Shown in pieces: positions 53,863 through 62,580 of a stretch of 64,000 nucleotides of DNA. Location of the stretch: assembly GCA_023653075.1 (NCBI GenBank), contig JAMNXQ010000004.1, positions 1-64,000 of the forward strand. The letters run 5' to 3'. Position 1 is the stretch's first letter. Each line of letters begins with the position of its first letter. The notes under the pieces are model-generated. The model did not search any database, was not told the DNA's origin, and saw nothing but the letters and a program-made list of their open reading frames with translations. Source of the stretch: Algoriphagus sp. GTDB lineage: Bacteria; Bacteroidota; Bacteroidia; Cytophagales; Cyclobacteriaceae. The position numbers were made by a program, and so were the translations under genes.

Positions 53863-55582
53863 GAATTTGTCGATCTTTAATTTTTTGAGCGAGCTGATCT
53901 GAGCCTTCTGGGCTTTCTTTTGCTTTTTTCCACCACGACACCGCCTCCTCTATTTTTCCTAGGCGGAATAAAATGTCTCCATAGTGTTCCATCACTACTC
54001 CGCTGGGCTCCTTTTCAATCTTCAGCGCTTCCTCAAGCGTGGTAGCTGCTTCTGAATAGCGTTCAAGTTGATACAAGACCCAAGCCAAGGTGTCGAGGTA
54101 GGTCCCATTTTTTGGATGTTTTTTTACCACTCGCTGAGCCATATCTAAGGCCTTCATTAAGTCTTGTTTGGCCAGCGAAAGGAAATAAGCATAATTATTC
54201 AATACCTGCTCGTCACTGGGATTCAGCGCGAGCGCCTTGTCAAAATTGGAAAATGCAGCGGCCTGGTCACCCATCTGATACAAGCTATTGCCCAAGGTAC
54301 TGTAGGCTACCTGCGCCAATTGAGGATTTTTTTCGCTATTCAATCGAAGGGCTGTCTCTAGTGCTTGCACCGCAGCCGAATCTTTCTTTTGTGCGGAGAG
54401 CAATACTCCCTCGTAAAACCAAAATTCAGCACTTTCAGGGAATTCCTCTAGGGCTATTTTAGTGTAAATCGCCACTTCCTCGTAGTTGGTGCTCGTCTCA
54501 AAGGAGTTGACGATTACTTCTTCCAAAAGTCTTTCGTTTTTAGGCTGGATGGCCAAGGATTTCTTGTACAATTCAAGTGCTTCACCCAACCTATTTCCTG
54601 CTTTTCTTCGGTTTCCCAGAGCTTCCAAAACAGCAGCATCTGCCGGATGCATTGCCACCAAAATCACCTCTAAGCTATCGAGCATCTTATCTCGTTCGGC
54701 AGTTTTCATTTCCTGTAGCAGGCCTTGAAAGGTGCTGGTCTTGGAAGCAGTTGCCAAGTCCGGACTGCTCATAGACTCCACTAAAAAGGTGTTTGCCTGC
54801 GAATCGAGTCCCTTTTCTCGGTAGAGCTTGTAAGCCGCAAGCTGAAGTTCAGGCTGGTTTGGGTATTTGTTAATTTCGGTGCCGACCAGTTGGATGGCTT
54901 GGTCCAACTTGGCATTGTTGTACAGAATCTCAACTAGTGAAAGTACATAGTTCGGATTTCCGGGAAAGGAAGAAATTAGTTTCTCACCCTCCTCTACCGC
55001 TTTGCTGAGTAGGTCCTTGCGGAGGTAGATCCGTTGCTTTTGTACCGTAAAGGGTTCCCGAACCCCATAGTAGGCTTCTGCTCGGTCCAAGGCCACCAGG
55101 GCCTTGTCAAATTCATTGGCGTTCAAATAAATGGATGCCAATTCTAAGTTGTACTGTTGATTTTTGGTGGATCCCGTGGTCAACTTTTCCAACAAAGCTG
55201 CGGCTTCCAAGGGTTTGTTTAATCCCGTGTAAATTTCCGCTACTAGCAAGACATAGAATAAATTTTGGGGATCTTTGGCTACAGCTTGCTGCGCAAATGG
55301 GAGGGCTTGAGCTGCTTGATTTCTTTTTAAAAGCACCTCTGCCAATTTGTAGGAGATGGCAGGTTCTTCAGGTGCAAAATCTCGTGCTCTTGATAGGTAT
55401 TGGTAGGCTTTTTCCAAATCTCCCAAGGCGAAGGATTTTTCGCCTTCAATAAAAAATCGGCTTGCATTAGCCTTCTGTTCTTGAGCTTTTAGTTCCTTTT
55501 TAGACAGCGAACCCTGTGGAAATCCTGCGATTGGACCCAGAAATAAGAAACAACAAAAAAGAAAAATCGGGGTAACTCTCAC
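53855..55582 (-). CDS. Tetratricopeptide repeat protein, exported
   Basis: About 575 residues. A signal peptide (MRVTPIFLFCCFLF... to GFPQG) precedes at least ten TPR motifs from about residue 40 to the end (for example YQYLSRARDFAPEEPAISYKL, LALNPSDEQVLNNYAYFLSL in part, and AATTLEEALKIEKEPSGVVM). It is a likely periplasmic scaffold. Start choice: the longest frame begins with TTG at 55600, but a promoter box at 55611-55618 would leave that start only about four leader bases. A GTG at 55582 gives a clean signal peptide and is preferred. It overlaps DUF4292 and leads to envC. Confidence 0.82.
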   Translation of the reverse strand: MRVTPIFLFCCFLFLGPIAGFPQGSLSKKELKAQEQKANASRFFIEGEKSFALGDLEKAYQYLSRARDFAPEEPAISYKLAEVLLKRNQAAQALPFAQQAVAKDPQNLFYVLLVAEIYTGLNKPLEAAALLEKLTTGSTKNQQYNLELASIYLNANEFDKALVALDRAEAYYGVREPFTVQKQRIYLRKDLLSKAVEEGEKLISSFPGNPNYVLSLVEILYNNAKLDQAIQLVGTEINKYPNQPELQLAAYKLYREKGLDSQANTFLVESMSSPDLATASKTSTFQGLLQEMKTAERDKMLDSLEVILVAMHPADAAVLEALGNRRKAGNRLGEALELYKKSLAIQPKNERLLEEVIVNSFETSTNYEEVAIYTKIALEEFPESAEFWFYEGVLLSAQKKDSAAVQALETALRLNSEKNPQLAQVAYSTLGNSLYQMGDQAAAFSNFDKALALNPSDEQVLNNYAYFLSLAKQDLMKALDMAQRVVKKHPKNGTYLDTLAWVLYQLERYSEAATTLEEALKIEKEPSGVVMEHYGDILFRLGKIEEAVSWWKKAKESPEGSDQLAQKIKDRQIHD

Positions 55583-55610
55583 TGAGGGATGGGATTTCAA
55601 ATCATCTCTA

Positions 55611-55618
55611 CAAACATA
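55611..55618 (-). promoter_or_regulatory. -10-type box for the TPR-DUF4292-envC operon
   Basis: TATGTTTG on the minus strand is an exact TAnnTTTG box. No good TTTG sits at the right distance upstream. The predicted transcription start is near 55604. Confidence 0.45.
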
Positions 55619-55669
55619 GTGCCTTTTCCTTAATTTGATTGAAGAAAAGGGGGTATAGGCCAGGCTTAA

Positions 55670-57169
55670 TTAGGATTTTTTGGCAAGAAGGGATCTGAAA
55701 AAGGTGCGCTCTCCAAAAAATACTACTGCAAGAAATAGAAGGGCGCCCGAATTTTTAAGGATAAAATCCAAACTTGCTGTACCCATTTCCATAAAGTACC
55801 CTACATAACTTAGAGTAAATGCAAGAATTAGGTAGCCCAAGCCTTTGGTGGTCTGGTAAGGAACAGGGTAGTATTTCTGCCCATAGCAGTAGCAGATTCC
55901 AGTCATCACCGAGTAACAGGCGACGGTACTTACTGCGGCACCCATGAATCCCCAAATTGGGACCAAGAAGACTATGCCTGCCACACTCACCAAAGCTCCC
56001 ACCAACGTGATCCAAGCACTGTAGTTGGTCTTGTCTGTGAGCTTAAACCAAATGGACAAATTGAAATAAATACCCAATAGCAAATAGCCAAGCAACAACA
56101 TGGGTACGATAAAAAAACCAATTTGGTAGGCGTCTCCCTTCAGAAAGAGCGGTCCAATCCAGTGAAGATTGACGGAAATCAGAATCATCAACAGGGAACA
56201 AAACAGGATGAATCCATGCATGACTTGCGCATACAGTTGGGGGGAGTCTTTATCCTTGGATTCCCTGAAAAAGAAGGGTTCTGCAGCATACTTAAAAGCT
56301 TGAATTACTAAGTTCATCAAGATGGCCAACTTGAAATTGGCTCCAAAAATACCTGCAGCTTCCCGGGAATTGAGACCAGGGTAAAAGTTGGTAGGCAACA
56401 CGTATTCAAATAACAGTCGAGAAATAAGTTCATTAGTCACCCCTGCCAATCCCATAAAGAGAAGCGGGAGGGAGTAGGCCCACATGGGTTGTAAGATTTC
56501 TTTTTCCAGTCGAAAAGAGAAAAAACCAGCCCTCCACCAGACCAAGGGGATGATCAAGCCATTGGCGATCAAGTTGGAAAGTAGAATGTATTCCACACCC
56601 CAACTGGATTGGTACCCTAGGAAACCTTCTGGTAGGACCCCGCCTTGAATCCATCCAGGAATCCAAATCAGAAGCAGAAGGTTGAAAAATACGTTGAGAA
56701 AAATAGTGATCAATTTTGCTCCTGCAAAGGTTTTAGCTTTGTTTTCCAATCTGAGTTTGGCAAAAGGGATGGCCAGTACGGCATCAAATGCCAGCAGGAG
56801 TGCGGTCCATTGAAATAAATAGGCTTGCCCGGGGTAATCCATCCATGCTGCCAAAAGTGGTGCAGCAAGGTATATTCCAGATCCTAACGCCAAGCTAGAT
56901 AGGAGAAGAAGGGTCTGAGAATTGTGGTATACTCGGGTTGGATCCTGATTTTTCCCAGTTGAAAATCGGAAAAAGGCAGTTTCCATGCCGTAAGTAAATA
57001 CTATGTTTAAAAAACCAATCAGGGAATATATACCCGTAAAAGCACCCAGGTCTGCCTTGGTTAGGTACCCGGTGTAAATGATGATTAGTAAAAAATTGAT
57101 GGAGCGACCCAGCAGGCTACTTAGGCCATAAATGGCAGTTTGTCCGACAAGTTTTTTGAATGCTCCCAT
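55670..57169 (-). CDS. Polysaccharide biosynthesis protein / lipid-linked oligosaccharide flippase
   Basis: A 499-residue inner-membrane protein with about 14 helices, of the MOP (Wzx/MATE-like) superfamily that flips lipid-linked sugars. The N-terminal block KKLVGQTAIYGLSSLLGRSI followed by NFLLIIIYTGYLTKADLGAF is characteristic. It starts with ATG at 57169; a GTG 15 bases upstream abuts the hydratase stop. Its likely partners (sugar transferases) are not adjacent, except possibly the glycosyltransferase at 59.7 kb. Confidence 0.88.
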   Translation of the reverse strand: MGAFKKLVGQTAIYGLSSLLGRSINFLLIIIYTGYLTKADLGAFTGIYSLIGFLNIVFTYGMETAFFRFSTGKNQDPTRVYHNSQTLLLLSSLALGSGIYLAAPLLAAWMDYPGQAYLFQWTALLLAFDAVLAIPFAKLRLENKAKTFAGAKLITIFLNVFFNLLLLIWIPGWIQGGVLPEGFLGYQSSWGVEYILLSNLIANGLIIPLVWWRAGFFSFRLEKEILQPMWAYSLPLLFMGLAGVTNELISRLLFEYVLPTNFYPGLNSREAAGIFGANFKLAILMNLVIQAFKYAAEPFFFRESKDKDSPQLYAQVMHGFILFCSLLMILISVNLHWIGPLFLKGDAYQIGFFIVPMLLLGYLLLGIYFNLSIWFKLTDKTNYSAWITLVGALVSVAGIVFLVPIWGFMGAAVSTVACYSVMTGICYCYGQKYYPVPYQTTKGLGYLILAFTLSYVGYFMEMGTASLDFILKNSGALLFLAVVFFGERTFFRSLLAKKS

Positions 57170-57184
57170 GGGCGGTTGGATCAC

Positions 57185-57967
57185 TTACTCCCCACGGAAG
57201 ACTGGTTTCCGCTTTTCTAAAAAGGCGGTAGTACCTTCCTTGTAATCTCCCGATTTGACACAACGCGCAAAGGAGTTGGCCTCGGTTTGGTATCCATTTT
57301 CTTCCAGAAAAACGGCATTCACACAATCCACCACCATGCCGATGGCAAGGGGAGCTTTGCTCCTAATTTTTTCTAAAATCTCTTCTGCTTTAGCAAGTGC
57401 TTCTTCCTTTGTCGGCAGCACATGGTTCACTAATCCTAAAGTTTTGGCTTCCTCGGCTCCGACCATGTCTCCTGTCATCATTAGCTCATTGGCCTTGCCT
57501 CGGCCGACCAGCAGCGTGAGCCGTTGGGTGCCCCCATAGCCTGGGATGATGCCTAGATTTACCTCGGGCTGTCCAAATTTTGCATTTGTAGTGGCAATCC
57601 GCATATGGCAGGCCATGGCTAGCTCACATCCACCGCCAAGCGTGTAGCCGTTGGTGACGGCAATTACCGGCTTGTGACAGTTCTCGATCCTAGCAAAAAT
57701 CTCCTGACCACTCTCTGCAAATTTTCGTGCATTGACCTCGTTGAGGGATGCGATTTCGGTGATGTCTGCACCGGCTACGAAGGCTTTTTCTCCTGCTCCT
57801 GTGAGGATGACGCCTTTGATGGATTTGTCGTCCATGACCTGATCAAATACCTGCCTTAGTTCTTCTAGGGTAGCAAGGTTCATGGCATTCAGTTTATCCT
57901 CTCGGTTGATGGTGAGGTAGAGGATTCCTTGTCGTTCTTCGGTAAGAATGTTGACAAATTCAGACAT
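57185..57967 (-). CDS. Enoyl-CoA hydratase/isomerase family protein
   Basis: A 260-residue crotonase-fold enzyme that hydrates enoyl-CoAs in fatty acid oxidation or a related pathway. Family landmarks: INREDKLNAMNLATL, AFVAGADITEI (oxyanion hole), NGYTLGGGCELAMACHMRIA (with catalytic Glu in the following helix region) and PEVNLGIIPGYGGTQRL. Both catalytic Glu positions of the hydratase type appear to be kept. Starts at 57967 and 57973 are both possible behind the strong promoter. The flippase gene follows after 15 bases. Confidence 0.9.
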   Translation of the reverse strand: MSEFVNILTEERQGILYLTINREDKLNAMNLATLEELRQVFDQVMDDKSIKGVILTGAGEKAFVAGADITEIASLNEVNARKFAESGQEIFARIENCHKPVIAVTNGYTLGGGCELAMACHMRIATTNAKFGQPEVNLGIIPGYGGTQRLTLLVGRGKANELMMTGDMVGAEEAKTLGLVNHVLPTKEEALAKAEEILEKIRSKAPLAIGMVVDCVNAVFLEENGYQTEANSFARCVKSGDYKEGTTAFLEKRKPVFRGE

Positions 57968-57988
57968 AGTCATGCAGCATAGTTCGGA

Positions 57989-58019
57989 CAAATATACCTC
58001 CCCCTCCAACACTACCAAA
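57989..58019 (-). promoter_or_regulatory. Strong promoter for the enoyl-CoA hydratase gene
   Basis: On the minus strand, TTTG (58019-58016), a 19-base spacer and TATATTTG (57996-57989): a perfect match to the Bacteroidota consensus. The predicted start near 57982 leaves a leader of only about 9-15 bases. Confidence 0.75.
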
Positions 58020-58135
58020 TTCAGGTCTAGAGAAAAAAGTAAAATATACCCAAGACAGTCTGGAATCGACTATTTTTTATTTATATCATAAGGAGAATTT
58101 TTGAAGTTTGGAACCCATTTTTTGGCTTTTTTTCT

Positions 58136-58143
58136 TACTTTTG
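58136..58143 (+). promoter_or_regulatory. -10-type box for icd
   Basis: TACTTTTG followed by CGG is an exact TAnnTTTG box 37 bases before the icd ATG. A TTTG at 58107-58110 is 25 bases upstream, slightly too far, so the upstream element is weak. Confidence 0.5.
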
Positions 58144-58180
58144 CGGCACGAAAGAGAAGAATTAAACCCATAAGCTACCC

Positions 58181-59635
58181 ATGAACTCCAAAACTAAAAT
58201 TACCGTAGCCTACGGAGACGGAATTGGCCCCGAAATCATGAAGGCGACCTTGGCCATCCTAGATGCTGCAGGCGCCCAATTGGAATACGAGGTCATTGAA
58301 ATTGGAGAGCAGGTGTACCTCAAGGGAATCAGTTCAGGCATGGCTCCCAATTCCTTTGCATCCCTTCGTGCCAACAAGGTTTTTTTAAAGTCGCCGATCA
58401 CTACCCCTCAGGGTGGAGGCTTTAAGTCTTTGAATGTAACTACACGTAAGTCCTTTGGCTTGTATGCCAACGTGCGCCCATGCAAGGCCTATTCCCCATT
58501 TATCAAAACGCATTTCCCGAAAACGGATTTGGTCATCATTCGGGAGAATGAAGAAGACCTGTATGCAGGGATCGAGCACCGTCAAACCCAGGAGGTGTAT
58601 CAATGTTTGAAAGTAATTTCACAGCCTGGCTCCGAAAAAATCATTCGCTATGCCTTTGAGTACGCCAAAAAATATGGCCGGAAAAAGGTGACCTGCATGA
58701 CCAAGGACAACATCATGAAGCTGGCGGATGGCTTGTTTCACAAGACGTTTGACGAGATCGCAAAGGAATATCCAGGGATTGAAACGGAGCACAAGATCAT
58801 CGATATCGGAACCGCCTTGATCGCAGAACGCCCAGAGGTTTTTGATGTAATCGTAACGCTCAACCTGTATGGAGACATTATCTCTGACGTAGCAGCGCAG
58901 GTCACCGGTTCGGTAGGCTTGGGAGGCTCTGCCAATGTGGGTGCGGAAGTAGCCATGTTTGAAGCCATTCATGGTTCTGCTCCTGACATTGCAGGTAAGG
59001 ACATTGCCAACCCATCGGGCTTGTTGAATGGAGCCATCCTAATGTTGGTCCACATTGGACAGTCTGAGATTGCAGAGAAGATCGCCAATGCCTGGATGAA
59101 AACCCTCGAAGATGGAATTCATACCGGAGATATCTACCAAGAAGGCTTGTCCTCTAAAAAAGTAGGAACCCAGGAATTTGCTCAGGCAGTCATTGCTCGC
59201 TTGGGACAGGTGCCCAGTCAAATGACACCCGCAGTTTTTGGAAAAGAAAGTACCGCTCCCATGGACGTAGCGCTTCGGTCCAAGCCAAAGGCAAAGAAAG
59301 AATTGATCGGGATAGATGTATTTCTTGACTGGGACCAAAACCATCGGGACCCGAACGTCTTGGGCAAGCTCTTGAATTCACTTGATTCTGGTGGATTAAA
59401 ATTGAGTCTAATCACCAATAGGGGTGTCAAGGTTTTTCCTGATGGCATGAAGGAAACCTTCTGCACCGATCATTGGAGATGCCGATTCAAAGTGGAAGAA
59501 GGAAAGGTACTCACCCATGCCCAAGTGATTGACCTCCTTCAAAAAGTGGAAAATCTTGGTTTGGATTTTATCAAAACGGAGCACCTCTACACCTTTGACG
59601 GCGTGAAAGGATATTCCTTGGGCCAAGGAGAATAA
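58181..59635 (+). CDS. icd: NADP-dependent isocitrate dehydrogenase
   Basis: A 484-residue TCA-cycle enzyme that oxidises isocitrate to 2-oxoglutarate. Conserved blocks: YGDGIGPEIMKATLAILDAA, LKSPITTPQGGGFKSLNVTT, RKSFGLYANVRPCKAY, IIRENEEDLYAGIEHRQ and EAIHGSAPDIAGKDIANPSG. It is longer than E. coli Icd because of an extra C-terminal domain of about 130 residues (from LIGIDVFLDWDQNHRDPNVL on). That domain also occurs in the Thermus-type long isocitrate dehydrogenases. It is followed by its own terminator. Confidence 0.94.
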   Translation: MNSKTKITVAYGDGIGPEIMKATLAILDAAGAQLEYEVIEIGEQVYLKGISSGMAPNSFASLRANKVFLKSPITTPQGGGFKSLNVTTRKSFGLYANVRPCKAYSPFIKTHFPKTDLVIIRENEEDLYAGIEHRQTQEVYQCLKVISQPGSEKIIRYAFEYAKKYGRKKVTCMTKDNIMKLADGLFHKTFDEIAKEYPGIETEHKIIDIGTALIAERPEVFDVIVTLNLYGDIISDVAAQVTGSVGLGGSANVGAEVAMFEAIHGSAPDIAGKDIANPSGLLNGAILMLVHIGQSEIAEKIANAWMKTLEDGIHTGDIYQEGLSSKKVGTQEFAQAVIARLGQVPSQMTPAVFGKESTAPMDVALRSKPKAKKELIGIDVFLDWDQNHRDPNVLGKLLNSLDSGGLKLSLITNRGVKVFPDGMKETFCTDHWRCRFKVEEGKVLTHAQVIDLLQKVENLGLDFIKTEHLYTFDGVKGYSLGQGE

Positions 59636-59650
59636 CTCGAGTTTTTATCC

Positions 59651-59676
59651 AGAAGGGGAGAGCAATTTCCCCTTCT
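59651..59676 (+). terminator. Rho-independent terminator of icd
   Basis: AGAAGGGGA (59651-59659) and TCCCCTTCT (59668-59676) form a 9-bp stem with an 8-base loop, followed by TCTTTTT. It ends about 10 bases before the promoter box of the next gene. Confidence 0.75.
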
Positions 59677-59685
59677 TCTTTTTAG

Positions 59686-59693
59686 TACATTTG
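59686..59693 (+). promoter_or_regulatory. -10-type box for the glycosyltransferase gene
   Basis: TACATTTG is an exact TAnnTTTG match 35 bases before the chosen ATG. The region where TTTG should lie is taken by the icd terminator stem. Confidence 0.45.
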
Positions 59694-59727
59694 CAAGTCT
59701 CCAATTTTGACTAGCGCATCGAATCCC

Positions 59728-61014
59728 ATGCCCAAACGCGTGTTAATCCTCACCTACTATTGGCCTCCGAGTGGAGGTTCGGGTGTACAACGCTGGTTGA
59801 AATTTGCCAAATACCTACCCGAAGCAGGCTGGGAACCCGTGATTTTTACACCAGAAAATCCTGATTTCGATCTTCAAGACGAAACTCTCCTCCAGGAAAT
59901 TTCTCCCGATCTGGAAGTGATTCGCTTTCCCATCTGGGAACCTTACCAGTTGTTTGCCAAGGTGAAAAAGCAAGGGAAAAGCCATCCTGGGCGTATCCTG
60001 GAGCAACCAAAAAGGGGGTTTCTGGAAAAATTAGCCATTTGGCTGCGTGCCAACCTGCTGGTCCCAGACCCGCGTGTTTTTTGGGTGAAGCCTTCCGTAC
60101 AATTTCTAAGTCAACTGGTCAAAGAAGGGCAATTTCAAGCGATCATTACCACTGGGCCACCCCATAGCATCCACCTAATTGGACAGCAACTCAAGCAAAA
60201 GCTTGGGGTACCCTGGTTGGCAGACTTTAGAGACCCCTGGTCACAGTGGGAATTTCTAGACACCCTCCCTATGCTCCCGTTTGTCCGGAGACGGCACGAA
60301 GCCCTGGAGCAGAAGGCCTTGCAGCAAGCGGATGGGGTGGTCACTATCTCCCCAACCTTCCAGCGTGACCTGGAACGACTCTCGGGAAGAAAAATTGACC
60401 TGGTCACCAATGGTTACGATCCAGCTGACCTTCCTCAAGATTTTGCCCCTAGGCCCAAAGCAGCCAATCAACTTCACCTAATTTACACAGGCATCATTGA
60501 CGCTATCCGTAATCCGCTTCCCCTAATGCACGCAATGAAGGCTGAATTTGAAGAGGTTGGGGAGGAGGTCTCCTGGACTTTTGTGGGGAAGGTAAGCGAA
60601 CAAGTGCAGCAGCTGGTGCAGTCCGATCCTTGGTTACAGCGCCACATCCACTTTGCAGGCTATGTATCCCATCAGGAAGTGTTTGACTTTTATGCCCAAG
60701 CAAATGCACTGGTCCTGATTCTGACGGATACCAAGAATGCGAAGGGGAATATTCCAGGCAAACTCTTTGAATACCTTGCTACAGGGCTTCCCGTCTTGGC
60801 ATTGGGCGATCCGCAAGGAGATAGTTCGGAGATTCTGAGTCAAGCAGGTGCCGGTGCTGTGCTCGCTCATGGAGATCTGAAAGGGATGCAAGCAAAACTT
60901 CGGGAGCTGTATGAGTCAGCAGGCACTCAGCAAACGTTAGGTCCTTTGGAAGCCTATTCTCGAAAAACTGGAAGTAAGCAGGTAGCTGAGATTTTGGACA
61001 GTATTACTATTTAG
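59728..61014 (+). CDS. Glycosyltransferase family 4 protein
   Basis: A 428-residue two-domain (GT-B fold) sugar transferase. The N-terminal domain opens with RVLILTYYWPPSGGSGVQRW, the WbuB/group-1-like acceptor side. The donor side has VTNGYDPADLPQDF, LHLIYTGIIDAIRNPLPLM, VSWTFVGKVSEQ, HIHFAGYVSHQEVFDFYAQA and NIPGKLFEYLATGLPVLALG, where the Glu of the E-x7-E-like motif lies. It probably builds a surface polysaccharide. A TTG 21 bases upstream is less likely than this ATG. The downstream gap holds a repeat element. Confidence 0.87.
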   Translation: MPKRVLILTYYWPPSGGSGVQRWLKFAKYLPEAGWEPVIFTPENPDFDLQDETLLQEISPDLEVIRFPIWEPYQLFAKVKKQGKSHPGRILEQPKRGFLEKLAIWLRANLLVPDPRVFWVKPSVQFLSQLVKEGQFQAIITTGPPHSIHLIGQQLKQKLGVPWLADFRDPWSQWEFLDTLPMLPFVRRRHEALEQKALQQADGVVTISPTFQRDLERLSGRKIDLVTNGYDPADLPQDFAPRPKAANQLHLIYTGIIDAIRNPLPLMHAMKAEFEEVGEEVSWTFVGKVSEQVQQLVQSDPWLQRHIHFAGYVSHQEVFDFYAQANALVLILTDTKNAKGNIPGKLFEYLATGLPVLALGDPQGDSSEILSQAGAGAVLAHGDLKGMQAKLRELYESAGTQQTLGPLEAYSRKTGSKQVAEILDSITI

Positions 61015-61033
61015 TATCGAGAATAATGATCTG

Positions 61034-61354
61034 TACGAAGTGCCAAGTACAAAGTACCATGATTTTTAAAATGCAGAATTCTATACTAATTCGAATCTCT
61101 ACTTTGTACTTGGTGCCTGGTACATTGTACTTTTTGATTACGACATTCAGCGTTCAGCATCCAGCGTTCGACATTAGCCTAGATCCCGTATTTCGTATTT
61201 CGTTCGACATTCAAAACTCGGAGTTCAGTTTCGACATTAGCCTAGATCCCGTATTTCGTATTTCGTTCGACATTCAAAACTCGGAGTTCAGCGTTCGACA
61301 TTAGCCTAGATCCCGTAATTCATATTTCTTACTTTTTACCTGGTACATTGTACT
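61034..61354. repeat. Composite intergenic repeat element (inverted, direct and tandem repeats)
   Basis: The 391-base gap between the glycosyltransferase and DUF819 genes. CCAAGTACAAAGTA (61043-61056) has an exact inverted copy at 61100-61113. The 16-mer CCTGGTACATTGTACT occurs exactly at 61116-61131 and 61339-61354. Between those lie tandem units of 63 and 64 bases beginning CGACATTAGCCTAGATCCCG (at 61169, 61232 and, partial, 61296), themselves made of the words TTCGACATT and GTATTTCGT. A 92-codon open frame here is produced by the repeat and is not a gene. Confidence 0.82.
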
Positions 61355-61405
61355 CTCCAAGAAATCAAGGCACTAGAACTATCCATTTTTTTTCTACTTT
61401 TCGGA

Positions 61406-62542
61406 ATGTCTGGTTCTTCCTCCTATTTGTTTGTCGCCGCCGCACTTTGTTTAGCTGTATTTTTTGCAAGTTGGCTTACTCGGTTTTCTTGGGGTAAATC
61501 GGTGGGCACTCCCATTTTTGTAATTTTGATTTGTGCCGTATTAGCCAATACAGGCTTGATTCCAAGCGCTATGGATGGGCATCCTATCTACGATGGGGTT
61601 TTCCAATACCTCGCTCCCCTGGGCATATTTATTGCCTTGCTGGAAGTAGATCTAAAAAGTTTGAAAAAAGCAGGACTTCCCTTGTTGCTTCTTTTTTTGC
61701 TAGGCTCTCTGGCTACTGTGATTGGGGTACTCACCGCCTGGGTGCTCGTGCAGCCGGCAGACACAATCGGTGACTTGGCCCCTGCCATCGCAGGCATGTA
61801 TACTGGCACCTACATAGGAGGAGCGATCAATTTCAACGCAATTGCCCTGCACTACCAGGTCAATGAGGCAGGAACACTTTTTGCTGCAGCAACCGTAGTG
61901 GATAACCTCGTAGGTACTCCTTGGATCATTGCCACGCTTATTTTGCCCAAGTACCTTCAGAAATTGTACCCTCGCAAAAAGATAGCCTCTGCTTCTGGAG
62001 GTGAAAAAATGCACAGCCAAGAATCGATTGCTTTGGGACCCTTGGCAGCCGTATTTTCGATGGCCCTTATGGGGATTGCGGTGAGTAAGGCCTTGGTAAT
62101 CTGGTTTCCTCAAGTGCCTGAAATCCTATTCTTGACCTCCATTGCGTTGATTCTTGCCCAGTTTCCTGCAGTTCAACAACTTCAGGGGAAGCATACCCTG
62201 GGCTACTTTTTGATTCTCTTGTTTCTGGCAGTCATTGGCACCTTGTGTGATTTGAGCGCTTTGGTTCAAGTGGGTGACCTTGCACTCACCCTCATTCTTT
62301 TTGTAACCGTTTTAATCGTGATTCATGGGCTCGTTATCTTTGGAGTAGGATCCCTCTTCAAAATGGACTGGGACATGATAGCAGTGGCATCTCAGGCCAA
62401 TATCGGTGGAAACACCACCGCCTTAGCAGCAGCGGAAAGCCTAAATCGACCGGACTTACTGATCCCAGGAATTCTGGTTGGGAGCTTGGGCAACGCTATT
62501 GGAACCTACATTGGCTTTGCAGTTGCCAGCGTCTTGTTTTAA
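61406..62542 (+). CDS. DUF819 family membrane protein
   Basis: A 378-residue inner-membrane protein with about 10-11 helices. The DUF819 (YjcL-like) signature is clear: FQYLAPLGIFIALLEVDLKS, the glycine-rich re-entrant-like segment PAIAGMYTGTYIGGAINFNA and the second half's mirror ASQANIGGNTTALAAAESLN followed by LVGSLGNAIGTYIG. The two-fold repeat suggests a secondary transporter of the CPA/BASS-like fold; the substrate is unknown. A bile-acid-sodium-symporter-type gene follows 38 bases later, so the two are probably one transcript. Confidence 0.87.
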   Translation: MSGSSSYLFVAAALCLAVFFASWLTRFSWGKSVGTPIFVILICAVLANTGLIPSAMDGHPIYDGVFQYLAPLGIFIALLEVDLKSLKKAGLPLLLLFLLGSLATVIGVLTAWVLVQPADTIGDLAPAIAGMYTGTYIGGAINFNAIALHYQVNEAGTLFAAATVVDNLVGTPWIIATLILPKYLQKLYPRKKIASASGGEKMHSQESIALGPLAAVFSMALMGIAVSKALVIWFPQVPEILFLTSIALILAQFPAVQQLQGKHTLGYFLILLFLAVIGTLCDLSALVQVGDLALTLILFVTVLIVIHGLVIFGVGSLFKMDWDMIAVASQANIGGNTTALAAAESLNRPDLLIPGILVGSLGNAIGTYIGFAVASVLF

Positions 62543-62580
62543 CTTAGAGGTACCCAAACCAACCACCCAAACCCAGTTCT

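Noticed and set aside
61026-61304. A 92-codon open frame with a repeated peptide FDISLDPVFRISFDIQ
   Set aside because: It is created by the tandem DNA repeat. The second unit has one extra base, so the frame is not kept; it has no promoter, and the words are the same as in the non-coding flanks.
61169-61320. Tandem 63/64-base units considered as a CRISPR array
   Set aside because: Only about 2.4 units, directly joined with no unique spacers and no cas genes nearby.
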